Of a stretch of DNA of 64,000 nucleotides, positions 49,766-62,665 are shown one piece after another. The stretch comes from Excoecaria cochinchinensis. Its lineage: Eukaryota; Streptophyta; Magnoliopsida; Malpighiales; Euphorbiaceae. The translations under genes and the position numbers were made by a program. Below the pieces are notes generated by a model that was not told where the DNA came from, ran no database searches, and worked only from the letters and a program-made list of their open reading frames with translations. Numbering within the stretch: the first letter of the stretch is position 1; the number at the start of each line of letters is the position of its first letter. The DNA is taken from assembly GCA_947683425.1 (NCBI GenBank), contig CANTUQ010000043.1, forward strand, positions 11,270,501 to 11,334,500, read 5' to 3'.

Positions 49766-50619
49766 TTATTTCCCCCTCTTCTCTGGGTCAGTAATCTCCT
49801 TGTTGTCGATGAGATCCTGAATTCGGTCCCTCAAAATTCGGCACTGATCTGCTAAGTGCCCAGTGTGTTGGTAGAAAGCACAAAATTGATCCGTTCTATG
49901 ACCAGGTTTCCCTTGGCTTAAGGCAAGCCTAGCCAACAATGGCTGTAATTTTTCCTTTTTTATAAGCCTCACGGGCACCCAAGATAAGGATTTACCCAGG
50001 TTAGAGTAATGCCTCCGAGTAGTTGATACTTCTCTTATCGAACCAACTTTTGGAATTATAGGGGCAGCAAGAGCCTTTTTGAAAGTCGCTTGATTGGTAC
50101 AAGCTTAGACTTCATGATTTCTTCCTCGAGATCACCCATTCTCCTTCCCAGATTCGAGAGATTGGACATACCTACTGATTGTAAATGATTTCGATCTTCT
50201 GTCTTTCCCATTTGTCTTGGCAACCATATTGAATATCTTTCTGATGTATTTTTCAGGCCAAGATTTGAGTCTGCCTCATATTCTGCCCTTGCTTTTTGGC
50301 TTTTTAAAACGTGTATCTCAGCTGGATCACACTCTGAACTGAGTCCCTTAATTCTCCCATGCTCAAATGTTGAAAAGAGTAGAGGTTTGCCCCCGAAATG
50401 AATGGCTTGAAGAGATAGGTTAGCCGATGATCCTACCCTGAAAGTCTCCCTAACTTTGATTAGTTTGACTCGGGTAATAGCAGGTTTTCTAAGTTGTCTG
50501 TCAAAGGTAGTCATCATAGCGGTCATTTTCTCATTAAACATGCCTAAAATCTTCCTTTCAAACTTCTTTAGTTTCCTATCCAGGTCTTGAGTGGTCAAAG
50601 CTCTGATTTTCTCTACCAT
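49766..50619 (-). pseudogene. gag: Ogre/Tat-type Gag remnant
   Basis: Minus strand. The N-part begins at 50619 and shows TQDLDRKLKKFERKILGMF, clearly akin to TQDLDKRFEDFERKMLAMM of the gag at 1-822. The C-part (49978-49766) has the zinc-finger-like FCAFYQHTGHLADQCRIL followed by RDRIQDLIDNKEI, typical of the C-terminus of Ogre/Tat Gag. The capsid core with FDG..DP and WYHGLD is absent between them, and the frame changes near 50060. It is therefore deleted in the middle and non-functional. The primer site and leader (50815-51545) lie upstream on the same strand. Confidence 0.78.
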
Positions 50620-51527
50620 CGATGATTCTATGGATGATTCACTGATCGATGAGAGTGACTCAGAATCTCAGTCAGACACTAATTTCAGCAACTCAAAAAG
50701 TAGATTTTTCCGTACTAGCCGACCGTCGAAACCTCTAGTCCACTTAGATGAATCTATGATGGCTGAAAGATTTAAATTGTTAGATCGATGCATGAATGAC
50801 ATATACAATGCATGATTGTGTGTTATGCAACATTTACAACCACATACAAGCAAGTAGATCCTTCCAACCTTATTACTCCCACACATGAGGTAATACAGTC
50901 TCTTTCCTAGGTGGGCTTGATCCATGGGATAATGGGGAACCCAATGGATACGTATAGTGCACGATGGAAAATCGGCAGCATAACATCTCTTAATTAATGG
51001 GCATACTTATGAATTCTGGCCATTATGTATTTAAAAATTTCAACTAAATTAAGATGAGCTCACCGGGGATTGAAAGCCTTTGATAAAGGACCATTTAATT
51101 TGGTTGATTATATTCAATATACAATGGCCCACATAGCAAGCATCGTATAAAGGTACATTTCACCTAGGGAAAGTAGCTATTGCCATTACATGACCTTTGG
51201 TCAAAGGTGATGATACTTTAGGGCTACCCAAGCATGGTTCCTGCTAATGGGTCTAGCTCATCATAAGCATAACGACCGATCGGGTCTCCATTTAATATAC
51301 CATGATGGTACGAGGGTTGGGCTGATGATTATCCTTAACACTTTCCTACATTGAGTAAACGTAGGGTCATGCTTCGGGAACGCACCGGGGTAAAAATAGG
51401 AACCAAACTAGCATAGTTTTAAGGCTCTAATGAAATGCTATGCAATTTCGAAAAGGGATGAAATTTTTAAATTAAAACTCAATTATATATTTTAACCAAG
51501 GTACTTTCGAAGCGAAGTCTCTTATGT

Positions 51528-51545
51528 CCCCAGTGGAGTCGCCAC
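51528..51545 (-). promoter_or_regulatory. Primer binding site, tRNA-Arg type
   Basis: Minus-strand GTGGCGACTCCACTGGGG next to the LTR end; one base differs from the site at 1892-1909. Confidence 0.8.
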
Positions 51546-52697
51546 TATGACGCGCGCCGAACCCCGGGTGGCCCCGAAAGCCCCGCTTTTAAGGCTTTCG
51601 AGGGAGGTTCATGAAACTTGCAAGAGATTGAAAGGACATCTATTTTGGGCAACAAGGAGGTTTCTTGGAGTCGCCACCCAATAAAACATTGGGAAAGGTC
51701 GTCTACCCTCAAGGAGCCTAAGACAACGCATCTATGTCTATTTTGGGCAAACCAGAGATATTTTGGAGTCCCCATCCCAATAGGACATTGAGATGGTACT
51801 CTCATCTTATGGAGCCTAAGACAATACAAATTAGGCCTATTTTGGCCAACAAGAGATATTTTGGAGACCTCACCCCAGTGGAACATTGAGATGGTCCTCT
51901 AATCTCGTTGAGCCTAAGACCGGAGATGGTTCGAGACTTCCCATTTATTCGTACCTTGATTAAATTACAATTGAGTTTTGAATTTAAGATTTTATCACTT
52001 TTCTCATTCATTTAAATGCAGTAATTCGAGCGCATATCAATCACATAATAAAAATGATAAATAAAGGCAAGATAAATAAAGATAAATAAAAATATAATAA
52101 ATTACAATAAAACTAGGGGCGGAATACAACCCCCAATATATATAAAATGTAAATCATACATAAAACAGGCTATTTATTGAGGATGAGGACATTGGTCCTC
52201 GCATGCATGTTTAGAAAGAAAGATTTTAAAGTGACAATTTTCTTTGGATGAAAACGAGGACATTGGTCATATTTTATTAGAAATAAATCTCAATTTTATT
52301 AATATAAATATTTTTGTGATTTTTAATTAAACATGCATAAAATAAATTATTTTATTACTAATTACAAGATAAATAAATTAAAAAGGCAAATAAAGGAAAG
52401 ACAATAAATACAATAAAAAAATGATTCAACAAAAATAAATCCCGTATCTCCTCTTTCATTTGGATGGGTGCTCAAATAATGAAAGAAGCAAAGATTAGAA
52501 ACCACAAATAAACACGTTTAAAATTAATGTTAGAAATTAAATCAAGAAAATCTATTAAATAGATGAAATAATAAAAATAAATTAAAATAGATAAAAAAAA
52601 AGATGTATTATGGATGACAAATAAATTAAACAATATGATTGAAATAAATAAATTAACATACTAATAGGCTAGTACATAAAAACATGAAATAATAATG

Positions 52698-52774
<77 letters not shown>

Positions 52775-52811
52775 AAATAATGATAAATAAAAGAAAATGA
52801 ATAATCAAATA

Positions 52812-53960
52812 AATAAAAAAGTAAGAAAGAAAAAAGTCAAAAAGTTAAATCTATATCAAAGATAACATAAAAAAAATAAACAATAAATATAAAGATCTAC
52901 ATGATTACTAATTAAATATGAATAAAATAAATAAAAGAAGAATAAAATAAATAAAAGGAAAATAAAATAAAATTAAGAGATCGAGTCTAAAATATTTGCC
53001 CTCAGATTTCGGATTCAATGAAATGAGAAAACATGATCGATTTCCTTATTTTCATTCACAAAGTAGAAATAAAAATAATAAAAATTGAAATTTTATTCCA
53101 AAAGAAAATTGCTTAAAAAATAATAGAAGAAAATAAATTAATTCTCAAGAATAAAAAATTGATTTCTTTATCTCAAGGATGATTATTGATTAAAATTATT
53201 AAAAAAATAGAAGAAAATAAATTTAATTCTCGAGAATAAAGAATTATTTTCTTTGTCTCAAGAAATTATAATTGATAAAAAAATACAAATCTCAAGAATA
53301 AAAAAAAAAAATTTGTCTTAAGAAAAATTATTGATTAAAAATTGAATTTTTAACTTTAAACATTTTTTTGGAGAAATAAAAAAGTAACAAAGAAAAATGT
53401 CAAAAAGTTAAATCTATATCAAAGATAACATAAAAAAAATAAACAATAAATATAAAAATTTACATGATTACTAATTAAACATGAACAAAATAAATAAAAG
53501 AAAAATAAAATTAAAAGATCGAGCCTAAAATGTTTATCCTCAGATTTCGGATTTAATAAAATGAGAAAACATGATCGATTTCTTTGTTTTGATTCACAAA
53601 TTAGAATTAAAAATAATAAAAATTCTAATTTTATTTCAAAAGAAAATTGCTTAAAAAATAATAGAAGAAAAGAAATTAATTCTCAAGAACAAATAATTGA
53701 TTTTTTTTATCTCAATGATGATTATTGATTAAAATTGTTAAAAAAAATGGAAGAAAATAAATTTAATTCTCAAGAATAAAGAATTATTTTTTTTGTCTCA
53801 AAAAATTATAATTGATAAAAAAAATACAAATCTCAAGAACAAAAAATGATTTTCTTTGTCTTAAGAAAAATTTTTGATTAAAAATTGAATTTTTAACCTT
53901 AAGAATTTTTTTGGAGAAGAAAACCCAAAAAAAATGTAGAGAGAATTCTTGGAGAAGAAG
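52812..53960. repeat. Direct duplication of a ~563-bp LTR segment
   Basis: The word gtcaaaaagttaaatctata and the following ~560 bp occur at 52812-53374 and again from 53375. The 3' LTR has them once (from 45618). The copies have separate base changes. Confidence 0.88.
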
Positions 53961-56619
53961 AACAAAGAAAATGAAGATTTTTTGATCCAAAAGAAATTCC
54001 TCCCTTTTTTTCTAAATTTTTCTATTTATATCAGCAGAAATGGAAAATCTAATTAATTAAGGAATAAAATTGAATTTTTATCAAATTCCCCTCAATTTGG
54101 ATTCAAAAAAGGGAATTGTCATTAAAAATCACGGAACAAATGTGAAAAGTCAAAAAAAATCAAGAAAAAACGGAAAAAGGGCAAAAAATCGCGATTTCGG
54201 TAGTTCAGGGGCGACCAACGCAGACGGGCGTCGGGGGCACGCGCTAGCGAGGCGTGCGTGCACTCCCAGCGCGGAGTGATGCCCTGCACGTCGCTTGCAC
54301 AGCGCCTGCGCGCCGACGCGGCCGACATCCGATTTTTTTAAAAAAAATTTAAAATTTAACTAAAAACACTATAATTTTCAAACTCCATTTTTCAAATTTA
54401 ATTTTTAACACATTTTTTATTATTTTTTTTATTCTAAAATGCTGACAAGGAAATCATCAGTTTCAATCTTTTTGCCTGTGAACAGGCATCTAATTATCAT
54501 TGGATAACTTTGATCTAGGTTGACTTAGTGTTACACCCCAAATCATTTCGGTAATTTGTGTATGAGTGAATTTGATGATAAGGACTTAATTGTAAAGTAA
54601 TTAATTAAATAAGTTAAGTGTGGGAAATTATTTGGTGTGCATGTGGTGTATAGTTGTAGGATGTTTTGTTGTGGCAATTATCTAGTGGATTTTGTATATG
54701 GTACTATGGATGGAAAATATCTAGTTAAGAATTATCAAGTGAGGTAAGTGTTTGGTGCCATGGAATTTAAGTCATTGATTTGAGGGGGCAACTATGGTGC
54801 ATGTGTTGTATGGTGTGTTAGTGCATAAAGTCAATGTGGGTTTGTTGGGTCCAATGCATGGTTGCCAAGTGGATTTGGTGGGTGAATGCATTAATGGGTT
54901 TTGGAAGGGGATTGGGGAGAGAAAAGACAGAATTTTTGACTTCTTGGGGAAGCCATCAGATTTGCCCTCTTCTTTACTCTCTCTCTCTCACGTTCTCTCC
55001 TCTCTTGCTTATCTCCATTTTCTGCCTTCTTCATTTGCATGTGCTATTCTTCAATCTAAGAGCTAGGGTTGAGACTTGAGTTGCTTCAAAGAGGTAAGTT
55101 GTTTGGGTTTCTTCTTCTTCTCCTTCTCACGGGATTGATGGGTTTTGTGGGTGTTTTGCTTGGGTTAATAGAGTTATTGTTTTGATTGTTTGCAAGTGAT
55201 TGAGGTGAGAAAGAAGGAAAAAAGGAAAAGATTGAGGATTAAAGCTTGAAGAGTATAGTGGGTTGTGCTTCATAGAGGTTTGGGAAACTCTCTATTATGT
55301 ATATGAATTTTAGTATATTCATGTGTGATATAAGTTTCTTGAATGTGTTGTTGATGATATATGATGATAGTAGTGAGTGTTGGTTTAAATTGTTCATTTA
55401 TGCATGTGAATAGGATTTTTGGGTGAAAAACTGGGTTAGAATGCACTTGAACTTTCTTCGGTTATTAAGCTATATTGGGAGTTGTAGAACTCCAAATGGT
55501 ATGAAATCAGTACCGTTGGAAAGCTAAGATATATTCCTACAAATGTGTTAGAAATAAGTAGGAGCTAATTCTAACTCTAAGTGTCCTAAAAGTGGTCATG
55601 AAGTAGAGCTATCTTCTCTGGCCGCGTTCAGGGGAGCATTATAGGTTGTTTAGATCATATCTGAATATGTATATGTCCAATTGATCTGAACTTTGTTGCA
55701 TTTGAACGTTAACCTCTTTGGAAACAAATGGTAAGAAGGAAGTTTGCCTAAAAATGTCGTTTAGATGCCCGTTTAGGCTGAACAAAAAGGAGTTGTGAAG
55801 CAGTCCTGAATTCTGGCTTCTGTTTTGCAAACTTTTGGTATGTCACGGTGGTAACCAAATTCATTACCACCATAACATATGAAAATGATAAGCATAATGC
55901 TTAGTTTTGGACCTCACGGTCACAACAAATTCATTACCACCATGACCCCTTCTATCTTGACCATTTTATGTGTTTTTCTTCCCGAATTGAACCCGCTTTC
56001 CATCGAAACTTTCTAGGATCCATCCGATGCATGTTTAAGACTATTAAATGAGTATAAGAATAGTTATCACTTGGAAAATAAGCATGAACAGGATTAAGAT
56101 TAATAGCAAACTAATGAAGTAATGATGTGTAATTGTATGTATTAAAATCAAGTCAAGTTTAATGACATTATTGAGCAATATAATACTTTAATCTATATAG
56201 ACGTGTATGATATGAACAAGTATGCATAGGTATGAATTAAGATCTAAGTTATATACACGTGAAAGACATCACATGAAATGAGTTTGCTTAATGAAATATA
56301 TATATATGGGATATGGGTAGTGAATGTGTGATTAAAGTAATTGCCTAACAATATTATATGATGCATGCATTGATAATAAATGTTATTAGAATGTATTAGT
56401 ATGCAAGATATCTATGATGCTATTATGGTTCATGTGGATATTTAAGTGATTATATAATATGATAATGATAAATGTGATTTAATGCTTTTAGCTTATGAAT
56501 TCCTCTTTTAAACAGAGACCCATAATGTGGCAAACCGGGTAAGTAAGTATTTATATAAATGTACAATAGTTGGTATGAATGATATGATAAAGTGTGAGGA
56601 ATAGCATTCTGTTTTGGCC

Positions 56620-56812
56620 AGTGGGTATGTCACGGTGACAACCTAATGGGTTACCACCGTGAGGTACCCCAATAGTGCATTCTATTTTGGGCTGTGGGTA
56701 TGTCACGGTGACAATCTAATGGGTTACCACCGTGAGGTACCCCAAGAGTGCATTCTGCCGAGAGTTTTGGTATGTCACGGTGACAACCAATCTGGTTGTG
56801 ACCGTGACCTAC
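56620..56812. repeat. Hairpin cassette, TCACGGTGACAACC type, 73-bp spacing
   Basis: Three copies near 56624, 56697 and 56770 of TATGTCACGGTGACAACC with the inverse arm GGTTACCACCGTGAGGTACC. Two weaker copies lie at 55838-55950. The arms resemble those at 6636-6970. Confidence 0.9.
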
Positions 56813-57858
56813 CCTGTTTTTGTAATGAGTGGTTAGTTGTTAAAAGTAAAGTTTGAATGTTAAGTTAATGATTGGCCTGATAATGTTTCCATATTTGACT
56901 CTGATAAATTTTAGAATATTGAATAGTGCTAAAACATGTAGATGGACTTATGTTGTATGCTTTGTAATACGAATAGTATGATGCATGGTTGATAATATGA
57001 ATTTCTTTATATTTCTACTATACTCTGGATTAGGTATGATGACATTTATATACTGTCTAATTTGTCACATGATTTCAATGATGCACGACCTGCGAGAGTC
57101 AATCTAGTGGATAGTTAGGCATGCCTAATAGAATCTTTTAGCTGCAGCCCTTTGGACGTTTAGACCCTGATCAGGTCCCCCGTTTGGTTCCTCGCGAACC
57201 CTTTAATGTGTTTGAATCTTGTTTAAGGTTCCTAATGAAAATGTTATGAATGTGAAAAATGAAATTGATTTTCGATTCGCACCCGTAAGGTAATGTCTGT
57301 ATTCGATTCGCACCCGTAAGGTGATGTCTGTACTCGATTCGCACCCGTAAGGTGATGTCCGTATACTCGTTATCCACTATTTTGAGTCAGCAGGTATTTT
57401 GTTTGCTTTGTCTGATATGAATATGAGAATATGATATCCGAATGTGTAAGGTTTCAGTCATGTGAATCAGTTATGAATTCGAATGTGATTATGAATCTCT
57501 GAATGGGTTAAATGTGACTCAAACATGCATATTATGCGCGATTATTCATATATATCGTATTGTAACTGCGTTTGAATATAATCGATTGTGGTTATAAGCA
57601 TGTGAATTAGTATGTATACGAATGTGATTTTATACTGTTAACTATTATGGATTAGCATGTGAACTAGTTTGCATGAAAATGCGACATTGACTAGTGAATG
57701 ATTATATATATGAATGTGGATATGATCCTCTAAACGCATGGCTTTTATATGCAAGTCTAATATTATTTGTGTTATGAATATCCGTATATGCCTTTTTCAT
57801 GTGTTATGCCTTGGCAACCATTGTGAATTGCTGCCCATATTTCTTGTGTGTTTCCCCA

Positions 57859-57876
57859 CTAAGCGTTATCGCTTAG
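57859..57876 (+). other. Conserved LTR stem-loop
   Basis: CTAAGCG-TTAT-CGCTTAG, a 7-bp perfect stem, followed by CACAGG and CCGTGCAGG. Confidence 0.82.
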
Positions 57877-58326
57877 CACAGGTTCTTTTCCCGTGCAGGT
57901 GGCAGGTATGGTCTGGTTCGAGTCGCATCTGCAAGGTCGGCCACATAGAAGTTAGGAGTTTTGTATTTTGCTCAACCTCTGTATTTTGACTTTTGTTTTT
58001 CTCTAGTCTTATGTATATGTAATTATATGTAAGGATCTTATTGTAATTAAGGTTTCAATTATTCTTTCGTTTTATCTTTCGCCTTCTGCTTCCGCTAAAT
58101 GATTGAATGTATGTATGTGAGTTATTGTATGTTCAGCTTCTGTTTTGTTAAAATTTTAATTCTGCTGTATCTTCGTATGTTTTTATGTATGAATGTATGC
58201 TTCCGCTTAGTACATGTACGCTTGTGTGTGAGTGAGCATCGGTAGCGCTCTCCGGCGTCCTTCTAATGGGGACGTAGTGGGTGTTACACTTAGGACCCGG
58301 TGTCTACAGGAATCTTTCAGCGTCTT

Positions 58327-60852
58327 GTGCTGACTTGCAGCTCAAAGTAATGAGAACAAAATGTACTTGCTTCTTCAACCAAGTACGCATTGCATATTGA
58401 ACTTTCTACTCGTGCTTTATTTTTAACATTTTTTTTCAAATAATACAAATACCTACATGGCAATTATTATTCAAGTTAATAACAACTTAACAAATTATAA
58501 GTTCATATATATATTAACAATTTAGATTTACCTTTCAAACGGATACATCCATTTATATTGAACGGGTACTGCCAGTTTGGCCTCATGTGCTAAATGTACT
58601 GGTAAATGCTCCTTAATGTCAAAGAAGCTGGGAGGAAAAATTCCCTCTAATTTGCAAAGGATTGCTGGAATTTTTAATTCCAATTTTTCCATGTCAGCCA
58701 TCTTTATCTCAGATGAAGTCAAGTTTTTGAAAAATAAACTTAACTCAGTTATAGCTTTCCAAACTTTATGAGGCAACAATTCCCGAAAAGCAACTGGCAT
58801 CAGCTTTTGCATGAATACATGGTAATCATGGCTTTTCATTCCAAATAATTTATACTTCCTCATGTCAACACACCTTGCTAAGTTTGAAACATATCCATCC
58901 AGGAACTTTATACTTCTTAACCAATCACATAAAACTTCCTTTTGTCTTTTGTCTAAAGTATAACAAGCCTTTGGATATTTACCCATTCGAGAATCTCTAT
59001 CCAACTCGTTTCTTTTACAGTACAATTTTAAATCAGCCCATGATTTTGCATTAGCTTTGGTCCTCCCTTCAATATTCATTATGGTGTTGAAGACATTGTC
59101 GAAGACATTTTTTCTATATGCATTACGTCTAAATTATGTCGTATTATATTTGATTTCCAATATAGCAAATCCCAAAATATACTACGTTTTTTCCAACCAA
59201 AGTTTTTAGAAATACTACTATTGACTTCTTCAGCTTCAATTTCTGTTACTTTCATCAATCCTAATTCATCAATCTCTTGCAAGATTTCTTTATCAGATCT
59301 ATTAGGTGGAAGAGGGGCGTGGACAACTTTGTTCTTAAAGAACCTTTGTTTATTTCGTCTAAAAGGGTGATTTAGAGGAAGGAATTTTTTGTGATTTTCA
59401 AACCACAATGTTTTACACCCATTGGTACGATAAAAAGCATCCGAATCATTGCCACAGTAAGGGCAAGCAAATTTCCCCGCCATGCTCCAATCTGACAGTA
59501 TAGCATATGCAGGGAAATCGCTAACTGTCCACATCAAAGCTGTTCTCATCATGAAATTATATTTAAGGGACACATCATATGTGAGAACACCGAATTCCCA
59601 TAGTTAATGCAATTCAGAAATCAATGGTTGTAGGAATACATCAATCTTCTGCTATGAATTATTTGGGCCCGGAACAATCGCTATTAAAAACATGTAAGCC
59701 TCTTTCATGCACATCCATGGAGGCAAATTATAAAGAATTATTATGATTGGCCATGATGAATATTGTTGGCTTGATTGCCCAAAAGGTTAAAAACCATCAA
59801 TGCTTAAACCCGCCTCACATTTCTACTATCAGCAGTAAAGTCAGGGTGAATGTTATTGAAATATTTCCATGCAACTGCGTCCGATGGATAACTCATTACT
59901 CCATTGGTCTGTTCATGTTCATTATGCCATCTCATGTGAGATACTGTGACATCAGACGAATACAGCCTCTGAAGTCTTGGAGTAATAGGAAAGTAATACA
60001 TTCGCTTCCATGGTACTAATTTCTGCTTCCTATTAGCATTCAGTGGCTTGAACCTCGGTTGATTACAAAATTTACAATTCAATAATTCCATGTCATCTCC
60101 CTAGAAAATCATACATCCGAGCCGACAGCAATCAATTTTTTCTACTGGCAAACCAAGACCCTGAATCAACTTCTTCATATCGTAAAAACTGTCAACCATG
60201 TTATTATCCGAAGGCAATGATTCATTATACCAAGCTAGGATTTCATTTAAACTACGATCAGAAATATGACCTTCAGATTTGATGTTCAATATTTGAGCAA
60301 CAGAGCCTAACTGTGTCATATTATTACAGCCTAGCCATAATTCCTGGTCAGTTGTATTAAGTAAGTCGAAAAAATTTTTGCCTGCTAGGTTGGGTTCTTC
60401 TTGGACATTGCCTAAATTGGGCTAAACTGAATTTCCTGCTGCTTCAAAAACCATTTGGACATAGGGATTTTCTGTAGCATAAACATTACTTGTCATAAAA
60501 TCTACCCCCCTTGAAATTCAACTTCAACTACATTTGGTCCAAATTATGAACTTCTAGACGTGCTACAAATTATTGGCTCTCAATGCCTTATCCATTCAAA
60601 ATAATTGGGCACAAATCCCTTTTTCAGCAAATGGAGATGCACATCCTCCATAGGAAGATAACACCTGTGTTTACACTTTTTGCATGGACATCTAATTTTT
60701 GACCCGTCCATGTATGCAGGTTGAGAGCTTGCATACTCAATAAAAGATTGAAATCCTTCAGCAAACTCAAAATTAATGTAACCATCAGGCGTTATTCTTC
60801 TATACATCCAACTTCTATCTAAATTACTCGTTATTGTTAAACTGTTGTGCAA
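58327..60852 (-). pseudogene. CACTA transposase (TNP2 type), 5' and central part
   Basis: Minus strand. In order: transposase-associated domain (60852-60580) with YMDGSKIRCPCKKCKHRCYL; TNP2 part from 60319, with LLNCKFCNQPRFK and FPITPRLQRLYSS near 60080-59980, MRWHNEHEQ near 59940 and SDFPAYAILSDWS with KFACPYCG near 59520-59450; DUF4218 (59079-58328) with MKSHDYHVFMQKLMPVAFRE near 58840 and YPFER. A 79-bp GT-AG intron (58531-58453) keeps the frame into the last exon, which reads NKARVESSICNAYLVEEAST. This is the enzyme that cuts CACTA ends. A one-base loss in an A run (near 59115) shifts the frame, further stops occur near 59600-59700, and the gene is cut at 58309 by a retrotransposon. The 3' part is at 43149-44314. 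Confidence 0.87.
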
Positions 60853-61388
60853 AATTCATAAATACATAGTTAGAACCTTCATGTGTCAATTTTCATATTG
60901 AAACGGGAAGAAAACTCCGTTGCTACCTTTTGACAAAGTTTAAAAGTCTGTCACTATTTTAGCAACGGACTTTCCTTCTCCGTCACAAACAAGATATTTA
61001 GTTACGAACATATTGTAGACACCGGATCCCGAGACGGTCCAAGATCAGGATTACCCGATGATAAAAATGATACTTGTTCATAGGCAAAAATGTCGAAAAT
61101 GATGTTTCCCTTGTCGAAAGCCTCGTTTCTTTTAATAAAAAAATAAACAAATAAATATATATAAAAAAATTATTATTAAAGAAAACAAAATTATTATAAA
61201 AAATTAAAAAAAAATTAATTAAAATTAGCAAGTGTTATTTTATATATATCAAAATTTTGATTAAAAAATATTTATATTTAAAAAGGGAATTAAAAGTAAT
61301 TAGTTAAAGATTTGATTAAAAAAATAACAATATTTAATTGATTGAAAAAAAAAAGGATTTAAAAAAAAAGTGTTTTTTGGCATTTAGT

Positions 61389-61447
61389 GGAAATCCACAT
61401 AGGACCGTGTGTGGAGAGGCTCCACACACGGCCATATGTGGATTTCC
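61389..61447. repeat. 28-bp inverted repeat with 3-nt loop
   Basis: Arms 61389-61416 and 61420-61447 pair at about 26 of 28 positions (outer part GGAAATCCACAT with ATGTGGATTTCC; inner part GTGTGGAG with CTCCACAC). Further copies of CCGTGTGTGGAGG follow to 61520. Confidence 0.93.
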
Positions 61448-62262
61448 ACATGAGGGGCCGTGTGTGGAGGATCCCCACATGCGGCCCCCATGCCGCTTCC
61501 ACACGGGGCCACTCTTTTGCCGCGTGCTCTCTCTCGCCTACAAAATTAATTTTGGGACTGTAAAAAAATCAGTTTTTTTCATATTTTGGGTTATTTTGAA
61601 AGAATATAATTAGGAAAGTCAATTAGGTTTTTTCCATTTTGGAAATACAATGAAATTAAATGAGATTTCGCTCTCATTTTTCTAGGGGAGCTACATCTTT
61701 TCAAAGAAAAAAAGAAAGTTTGGTTTTCTCTCAAGCAAAGAAAAAAAGGCAGACGGGAAAAGACTTCAAAAATTTTTAGGAATTTAATTTTTATTTTTCT
61801 CTCAAAAATCTTTTTATTCTTGGTTTGACTTGAGTAAATAAAATTAATTTTCTTAGTTTGATCACTCCATCAAAAACTTTTTTTTTTTAGTTATTTGTAT
61901 TAAAAATTTTAGTTTTTTCTCAAATATTTTAGTATTTTGCCACCACAAACTTGACAAGAGGACGGATTGAGACATCCGATTTCCGATTTATAAATTCTGA
62001 GTGTAAACATTTTTGGATTTATTTTTACCATTTTATTTCACCTTATTTATTTTGCCTTATTTCTTTTTCTTATATTTATGTAGATGTGTTCTTAATAGTT
62101 GTTTTCCTACCACATTTTTTTTAATTTTTATCTCACTTTGGGTGTGATTTTAGTGATAGCTTTTTTACTTATTTGAACATTGCTTTTGTCGTGTGATTGT
62201 TTGTCCTCATCTACCTTCCTTTACCCTTTTTTGTTTCATTTCAAATAGTCATCTATTGTTCT

Positions 62263-62265
62263 TTA

Positions 62266-62325
<60 letters not shown>

Positions 62326-62349
62326 CATCATTATATTTATTATCACTAC

Positions 62350-62401
<52 letters not shown>

Positions 62402-62481
62402 TTGTGGTATTATTATTATTAGTATTACTATTTTGTGTTTATTTTGTGTTATCATTATTTATAGTTACGATTTTTGTTGTT

Positions 62482-62531
<50 letters not shown>

Positions 62532-62602
62532 GTTTCTCATTATTATTACTTTTACTATTGTGAATGTATTTGCTTGTTTGGTTACTCTGCCATTGCCCTT
62601 AC

Positions 62603-62665
<63 letters not shown>
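62263..62665. repeat. (ATT)n microsatellites, four blocks
   Basis: Blocks at about 62263-62325, 62347-62402, 62483-62532 and 62602-62665, with T-rich spacers. They correspond in LTR position to the TAA arrays of the minus-strand copies. Confidence 0.96.

Larger units (their letters stand above)
54529..58288 (+). mobile_element. Solo LTR, Tekay-type (3760 bp)
   Basis: Begins TGTTACACCCCAAATC and ends GTAGTGGGTGTTACA, with perfect TSD CTTAG at 54524-54528 and 58289-58293. It has the shared layout: hairpin cassettes (55838-55950 and 56620-56812), GGCATGCCTAATAGA (57117), three ATTCGCACCCGTAAGGT repeats (57275-57355) and the stem-loop (57859-57876). A pyrimidine-rich leader with AGGTAAGTTG near 55091 resembles a splice donor. 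No primer site or coding region; open frames of up to 90 codons match nothing. Confidence 0.92.
51546..58308 (-). mobile_element. 5' LTR of the Ogre-like element, split by a solo LTR
   Basis: LTR sequence is 51546-54528 and 58294-58308, about 3.0 kb, against 2.5 kb for the 3' LTR. The extra length comes mainly from an internal duplication (52812-53960). The terminal CA has become TA at 51546. It contains a TAA/ATG microsatellite (52689-52774) and a GC-rich cassette (54205-54335). Confidence 0.87.

Noticed and set aside
50591..50815. 74-codon plus-strand frame rich in Ser and Asp
   Set aside because: Antisense to the Ogre-type gag start and leader; the minus strand explains the sequence.
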